Of a stretch of DNA of 64,000 nt, positions 59,906 to 64,000 are shown one piece after another; the first letter of the stretch is position 1; the number at the start of each line of letters is the position of its first letter. A program made the translations under genes and the position numbers. The stretch is from Diaphorobacter sp. HDW4A (GTDB taxonomy: Bacteria > Pseudomonadota > Gammaproteobacteria > Burkholderiales > Burkholderiaceae_C): contig NZ_CP049910.1 in the NCBI RefSeq assembly GCF_011305995.1, positions 558,001 through 622,000 on the forward strand. Reading direction: 5' to 3'. The notes below the pieces were generated by a model. The model had not been told where the DNA came from. It searched no databases and saw only the letters and a program-made list of their open reading frames with translations.

Positions 59906-61111
59906 ATGGACGCTCAGCGCTATTCCATCGCCGGACAGGTGTATGACGCTTTGGATCCTCGCTTGCAGGAGGTTCTGGCGCGCGTGCGCGAGGGGGTGGA
60001 TCGGCCGCGTTGCCTGTGCGTGCCTGACGGTGTCGAGATGTACGTGGCGCGCCACCGGCAGTACGTCGTCAAGCGCATGCCGGGCACTGGTGGGCAGCAT
60101 CATCCGCAGTGCCCGTCCTATGAGCCGGATGCCCAGCAGTCCGGGCTCGGCGAACTGATGGGGGAGGCCATCATCGAGACCCTGGCGGGCAGCGTCGAGT
60201 TGCGCGTGGATTTTCCGTGGGTGCGCGTCCTCGGACGGGGTGTCGCGCCGGGCGAGCCCCATGATCCGGGTGAGATCAACGTCCCGCGTCGCCGGATGAG
60301 CCTGCGCGCCTTGACGCACTTCCTTTTCGAACGGGCGGGCTTCAATCGCTGGTTGCCCGCCATGGCGGGCAAGCGCAACCAGGGTGTCATCTGCAAGCAC
60401 TTGCTGGAGGCTGCGGCGGAGATGATCGTCAAGGGACAGCCGCTTTCTCAACGCCTTCATGTTCCCGAGCTCTTCAGCGAAGCTTCGAAAGCTGCGGCCG
60501 CCCAGCGCCGCCGCGATAAGCTCGCGGTCCTGCAACCTCGTGATGGCCATTCGCCGCTGGCGGTGGTTCTGGGCGAGTTCAAGACCTGCGAGGCGACAGC
60601 GTTCGGGCGTCGCGTGTGGATCAAGCACATGCCCGACGCGCCGCTGCTCATCGCCGACAAGACCTGGGAGCGCGCTCGGCGGGCCTATGCGGCGTACTTC
60701 GAGGTGCAGGACGCAGATGTGGGCTACCGGCCGCGCTTGGTGTTGACGGCCTTGATCCGTGCCAAACGTGAGCACGTCTATGAAGTGGATGCGTTGAGCT
60801 TGATGTTGACGACCGAACACTGGATTCCGGTGGAGGGCGCGCACGAAATTGAACTCATCCACGCCCTGGTGGAACAACAGCGGCGTTTCATCAAGCCCTT
60901 GGGTTACGACGCGAGGAGCACGGCGGGGTTTCCGAACGCACTGCTGACTGACACCGGCGCCGAGCCAGTCGCCCTTCACGTGGTCAGCGCGTTCGCCGAG
61001 GCAAAGGAACGTGCGGCCAAAATGCAGGTGATTGCGCGGATATCGCCGCCGCCCTGGACCTGGTGGACCGATCAGCCGATGCCGACATTGCCTGCTTGTG
61101 CGGTGTGCTGA
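59906..61111 (+). CDS. DUF1173 island protein
   Basis: This protein of 401 residues starts with a Cys/His cluster (RCLCVPDGVEMYVARH, then a GGQHHPQC segment) that could bind zinc. It continues with FLFERAGFNRWLPAMAGKR and a C-terminal helical part. I recognise it as a DUF1173 protein, a family found mainly on integrative and conjugative elements; function unknown. The start could be ATG 59906 or 59858; the first fits the family N-terminus (YSIAGQVYD) better. It is transcribed toward the MerR-like and methyltransferase genes. With the helicase at 1-803 it shows that the siderophore locus lies inside or beside a mobile island. Confidence 0.78.
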   Translation: MDAQRYSIAGQVYDALDPRLQEVLARVREGVDRPRCLCVPDGVEMYVARHRQYVVKRMPGTGGQHHPQCPSYEPDAQQSGLGELMGEAIIETLAGSVELRVDFPWVRVLGRGVAPGEPHDPGEINVPRRRMSLRALTHFLFERAGFNRWLPAMAGKRNQGVICKHLLEAAAEMIVKGQPLSQRLHVPELFSEASKAAAAQRRRDKLAVLQPRDGHSPLAVVLGEFKTCEATAFGRRVWIKHMPDAPLLIADKTWERARRAYAAYFEVQDADVGYRPRLVLTALIRAKREHVYEVDALSLMLTTEHWIPVEGAHEIELIHALVEQQRRFIKPLGYDARSTAGFPNALLTDTGAEPVALHVVSAFAEAKERAAKMQVIARISPPPWTWWTDQPMPTLPACAVC

Positions 61112-61141
61112 ACACGGCGTCCTCCGAGGGAGGAAAAGTTC

Positions 61142-61185
61142 GGGTACGGTACCCTACCTTTGGAGGAAATCGGGTACCATACCCG
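61142..61185. promoter_or_regulatory. Tandem palindromes upstream of the MerR-like gene
   Basis: GGGTAC-G-GTACCC (61142-61154) and CGGGTA-CCA-TACCCG (61171-61185) share GGGTA/TACCC half-sites, and their centres are 30 bp apart, about three helical turns on one face. They lie 31-74 bases before the MerR-like start and look like an operator pair, possibly for autoregulation. Confidence 0.55.
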
Positions 61186-61215
61186 ACGTTGGCGAACTCT
61201 GTTGAAAGGATGGCT

Positions 61216-61722
61216 ATGCGACTGGTTCCGACCCCGGTGGCATCGAAGCTTACGGGCCTTTCGATAGAGAAGCTTCGCGAGTGGACCAGTCGACGTGCGC
61301 TGGTGCCGGCGGACGTGCGTCCGAAGACGAAAGGATCGCCTGCACAGTTCAGTTGGCAAACCATCCTCGTTCTTCGGCTGGCCGTGCTTCTTCGCGACCA
61401 GTTTGCTGTTGAGCTGCAGACGCATCAAGGCGCGTTCGCCCAGTTGCGCAAGGCACTGCGATCAACCTCTTTCATTGCGCTTTGGGGCCGGCGCTTGGCG
61501 TTGGCTCCCGGAGGCGCATGGTTCTTTCTGGATGATGGGTCGCTGCCGTCCGAAGCCGATGCCATCGTTGTTCGTCTCGATCCGCACCTTGCTGTCCTGC
61601 GGGACGGTTTTGCCTTGCCTGATGTGGCTGCTGGTCAACTCGATCTTTTCTCCTTGCCTGCCACGCGCGATACCCCGACGGTCAAGGCGGTGAGTCGCCC
61701 CCGCCAGAGGAGGTCGGCATGA
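61216..61722 (+). CDS. MerR-like DNA-binding protein
   Basis: This 168-residue protein has an N-terminal MerR-like helix-turn-helix (ASKLTGLSIEKLREWTSRRAL, then a wing-like FSWQTILVLRLAVLLR) and a C-terminal part of unknown fold (LALAPGGAWFFLDDG, then VVRLDPHLAVLRDGF). The ATG at 61216 has GAAAGG 6 bases upstream; an ATG at 61210 is also in frame but too close. Two matching palindromes precede it. The N6-adenine methyltransferase gene follows after 63 bases, so it is probably the regulator of that defence or modification module. A 21-codon frame overlaps its stop (ATGA, 61719-61784) but is likely incidental. Confidence 0.65.
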   Translation: MRLVPTPVASKLTGLSIEKLREWTSRRALVPADVRPKTKGSPAQFSWQTILVLRLAVLLRDQFAVELQTHQGAFAQLRKALRSTSFIALWGRRLALAPGGAWFFLDDGSLPSEADAIVVRLDPHLAVLRDGFALPDVAAGQLDLFSLPATRDTPTVKAVSRPRQRRSA

Positions 61723-61785
61723 GCCGCCAAGCTTGGAGCGTCGCAGTGCGTGGTAGGCACGGTTTGATGCGCAGAGGGGTGTAGC

Positions 61786-64000
61786 GTGGCGGGCGCAGTG
61801 CTGAAGCAGTGGCTGGACAGGCTCGGCTATGCCGCCGAGCCTGCGGCGCTTCACGTCCGCGGTGCGGCGATCTCCGAAGCGCACCCTTATGCGTTGGAGA
61901 TCAAGTCGCTGCTCAAGCCGGACGGGGCCGTTCGGGCTCAGGCGGTCTTCGTGGTGGAAGGCGTGCCAACCGTTGTCTTCATGGCGGATGACCAGCCTTT
62001 GTCGGCTTCTGCGCTCGACGATGTCCGCAAACGCATTTGGAATCAGAACCTGGCAACGGTGGTGATCGAGCTGCGCGACCGCGAAGCGGTTGCGCTTCCG
62101 GTACGAAAGCTCCAGAAGGCTGAGCAGCGTTTCAGTTTGCAAGAAGCCAGGCCGGATGGTCCGTTTTCCGCCCTCGACGTCGCCACTGCGAATCTGTCGC
62201 GAAGGCTGCCGGCTTGGTTCGACGTCAAGGCTCGGGTGGACAGCAAGCTGCTTGCGAACTTGTCGGTGACAGTGTCGAAACTTGCGGGTACTGGTTTTCG
62301 TGGCGCTGCAAAGACCAGTGACCGCAAGCGATGGGCAGAGCTGCTCATGGGGCAGGTGCTCTTCATCTCCTATCTGGAGCATCGGGAGATTGTTGGAGTG
62401 ACCTATCGCGGGCGTCGCGATGTCGGTGAGCTTCATGACCTCGTTGCGCGAATGGACCGCGAGGGCGTGCGCGTGCTGGTCGATCGTCTGCGCGGAGATT
62501 TCAATGGCGATTTCCTGGGCGACGACCGGCACGATCCCTGGACCGCCCTCACAGATGACGGATTCGATTTTCTGAACCAGTTTCTGCGCCGAACCGACAT
62601 GGAGACGGGGCAGGGCGATTTCTGGAATTACGATTTCAGCTACATCCCCGTCGAATTGCTCTCCGGTCTCTATGAGAAGTTTCTGACGCCAGAGCAGCAG
62701 GCCAAAGATGGCGCCTACTACACGCCCCGCAACCTGGCAATGCTGGCGGTTGAACAGGCGCTCATGGCCTCGCCCGATCCGCTGGCGGAGACGATTTTTG
62801 ATGGAGCCTGCGGTTCAGGCATCCTGCTGACCACAGCCTATCGTCGCCTGATTGCACTGTGCGAGGCGCGGCAGGGGCGGCAACTCGGATTCGCCGAGCG
62901 GGGTGAGCTCCTCAAGCGCAGCATCTTTGGCGGCGACATCAATTTCATGGCGTGCCGCGTGACGGCCTTCAGCCTGTACCTATCCCTCCTTGAGGGGCTG
63001 GCCCCAGCGGACATCTTGGCGGCACAGGAGCGCGATGGAACGAAGCTGCCCTCCCTCAATGGGAGCAACCTCGCCCATGGCAGCCAACGGGCCGACTTCT
63101 TCCGGACTTCCCACACGTTCCACACGCGCCGTTTTTCATTGGTCATCTCCAATCCTCCCTGGGCAGAACCTGAGGGCGAGAGCCGAACGTCGGCGGATGA
63201 CTGGGCGGATCGCGCTGGTGTTCCTTTTGCACGGCGGCAGATCGCCGGTGCCTACGCGCTGCGCGCGCTTGAATTTCTCTCGGAAGGCGGTAGAGCTTGC
63301 CTGATCCTTCCCATCGGCCAATTTCTTGGCGCCTCCAGCGCGGACTTTGTCGCTCACCTTCTCAAGGGATACCGACCGTCGCGCCTGATCAACTTTGGCG
63401 ATCTGCAGGGGCTGCTGTTTCCTACGGCTGAAAACACGTGCCATATCTTCCTGGGGGAGAGACGTCCGGATGGTTTGTTGAGTCACATTCCGTTTGGGGA
63501 GACGTTCGACTATTTGGTGCCGAAAGCCGACCTTAGTCTTGCCCTCGGTCGGTTGACCATGCAGTCCGCCGATCGCCACACGCTGCAGACCCGCTCGGTT
63601 GCCGAGGATCCACAACTGCTTGTCGCCATGATGTGGGGAGATGCCAGTGACCTGTCCATCTGGACGCGGTTGACCTTGCGCGGTACGTTTGCCGATTTCT
63701 GGCGTGGGCCCCGCGAGTTTCGGCGCTGGGTATATCGAAAGGGGATCCATCTCCATGACAAGAGCCGTGAGGCTGTCGATCCCGGCGAGCTGCGCAAGAT
63801 GCCATTCGTGCCCATTGTGGCGCTGCGTGCGGGATCGCCTGTTCTTCATCCCGAACTGCTAGCCAAGTGGCCTGAGGCTCAGGACACGGTCGTGGGTTTG
63901 AACGAAGGGGTGCGTGCCGTTTTCGATGGACCGCGAGTGCTTTTTCCGGATGGTTTCTCCAAGGGTGAGCAGAACATTCGCGCGGTCTACTACGATGGGC
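61786..64000 (+). CDS. N6-adenine DNA methyltransferase, partial (runs off right edge)
   Basis: The frame is open from GTG 61786 (AGAGGGG upstream) to the window end, 738 codons. It has a long N-terminal part without recognised motifs, then EQQAKDGAYYTPRNLA and the SAM motif DGACGSG (near 339), GGDINFMACRVTA, and the catalytic NPPW (near 456) of class gamma N6-adenine methyltransferases. C-terminal sequence after about residue 560 would be target recognition. The size and layout fit type IIG, BREX- or DISARM-like methylases, but the partner genes lie outside the window, so the system type cannot be named. The MerR-like gene just upstream probably belongs to the same unit. Confidence 0.8.
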   Translation, partial: MAGAVLKQWLDRLGYAAEPAALHVRGAAISEAHPYALEIKSLLKPDGAVRAQAVFVVEGVPTVVFMADDQPLSASALDDVRKRIWNQNLATVVIELRDREAVALPVRKLQKAEQRFSLQEARPDGPFSALDVATANLSRRLPAWFDVKARVDSKLLANLSVTVSKLAGTGFRGAAKTSDRKRWAELLMGQVLFISYLEHREIVGVTYRGRRDVGELHDLVARMDREGVRVLVDRLRGDFNGDFLGDDRHDPWTALTDDGFDFLNQFLRRTDMETGQGDFWNYDFSYIPVELLSGLYEKFLTPEQQAKDGAYYTPRNLAMLAVEQALMASPDPLAETIFDGACGSGILLTTAYRRLIALCEARQGRQLGFAERGELLKRSIFGGDINFMACRVTAFSLYLSLLEGLAPADILAAQERDGTKLPSLNGSNLAHGSQRADFFRTSHTFHTRRFSLVISNPPWAEPEGESRTSADDWADRAGVPFARRQIAGAYALRALEFLSEGGRACLILPIGQFLGASSADFVAHLLKGYRPSRLINFGDLQGLLFPTAENTCHIFLGERRPDGLLSHIPFGETFDYLVPKADLSLALGRLTMQSADRHTLQTRSVAEDPQLLVAMMWGDASDLSIWTRLTLRGTFADFWRGPREFRRWVYRKGIHLHDKSREAVDPGELRKMPFVPIVALRAGSPVLHPELLAKWPEAQDTVVGLNEGVRAVFDGPRVLFPDGFSKGEQNIRAVYYDG

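Noticed and set aside
61719..61784. 21-codon frame starting in the MerR-like stop (ATGA)
   Set aside because: Very short, no recognisable product; it contains the methyltransferase Shine-Dalgarno, so overlap is probably incidental.

Overview
The window is GC-rich proteobacterial DNA, most likely from a betaproteobacterium of the Burkholderiales or Rhodocyclales. This rests on codon style, OrbS/PvdS-type iron-starvation regulation, a pseudoazurin and DUF1173/helicase island genes; no rRNA or tRNA is present to fix the taxon. It is dominated by one large siderophore locus of about 48 kb, flanked on both sides by genes typical of integrative and conjugative elements.

Layout. 1-2.5 kb: N-terminal part of an island helicase/methylase (minus strand) and a divergent, degenerate tyrosine recombinase. 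2.7-3.8 kb: a Fur-box promoter, an ECF sigma factor of the iron-starvation type, a small FecR N-domain-only protein and a terminator. 4-33.1 kb: one operon with MbtH, external thioesterase, Sfp-type PPTase, then FAAL-ACP-C-A-T, a PKS (KS-AT-KR-ACP) and three further NRPS proteins (the last two broken by single-G deletions) ending in a thioesterase. 33.1-33.9 kb: remnants of three IS families. 33.9-43.2 kb: receptor and ornithine N-monooxygenase (minus strand), diverging from formyltransferase, HDAC-like amidohydrolase and PvdQ-like acylase (plus strand); then FhuF reductase (minus strand). 43.4-50.8 kb: PvdE-like exporter, PepSY protein, DUF5916 barrel, TonB-ExbB-ExbD. 51-52.5 kb: Fur paralogue, pseudoazurin and an unknown protein. 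52.6-59.2 kb: a separate Fur-box locus with an AraC/PchR-like regulator, TonB receptor, O-methyltransferase, MFS permease and saccharopine-dehydrogenase-like oxidoreductase. 59.2-64 kb: DUF3016, DUF1173, a MerR-like protein and a truncated N6-adenine DNA methyltransferase.

How it works together (inference). Iron starvation relieves Fur repression of the sigma factor. The sigma factor should then fire five promoters I can see with the same architecture (TAAACAA, 17-bp spacer from TAAA, CGTC), each in front of one functional block: assembly line, hydroxylase/receptor, tailoring and acylase, export/TonB, and Fur paralogue/cupredoxin. Adenylation codes read Thr, (malonate), Ser, an unclear Ser/Thr-like residue, hydroxy-Orn, hydroxy-Orn, then the same unclear residue. 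Dual E/C domains imply D-Ser and one D-hydroxy-Orn. A fatty-acid starter combined with a periplasmic acylase suggests the peptide is made acylated, exported and then deacylated, as for pyoverdine.

The most unusual points are the shared sigma-factor promoter set, the very strong sequence homogenisation of the NRPS with swapped substrate-binding cassettes, the HDAC-like enzyme beside a formyltransferase, the missing third chelating group, and the second Fur-box locus, which could be an undescribed small metallophore or metal-uptake system.
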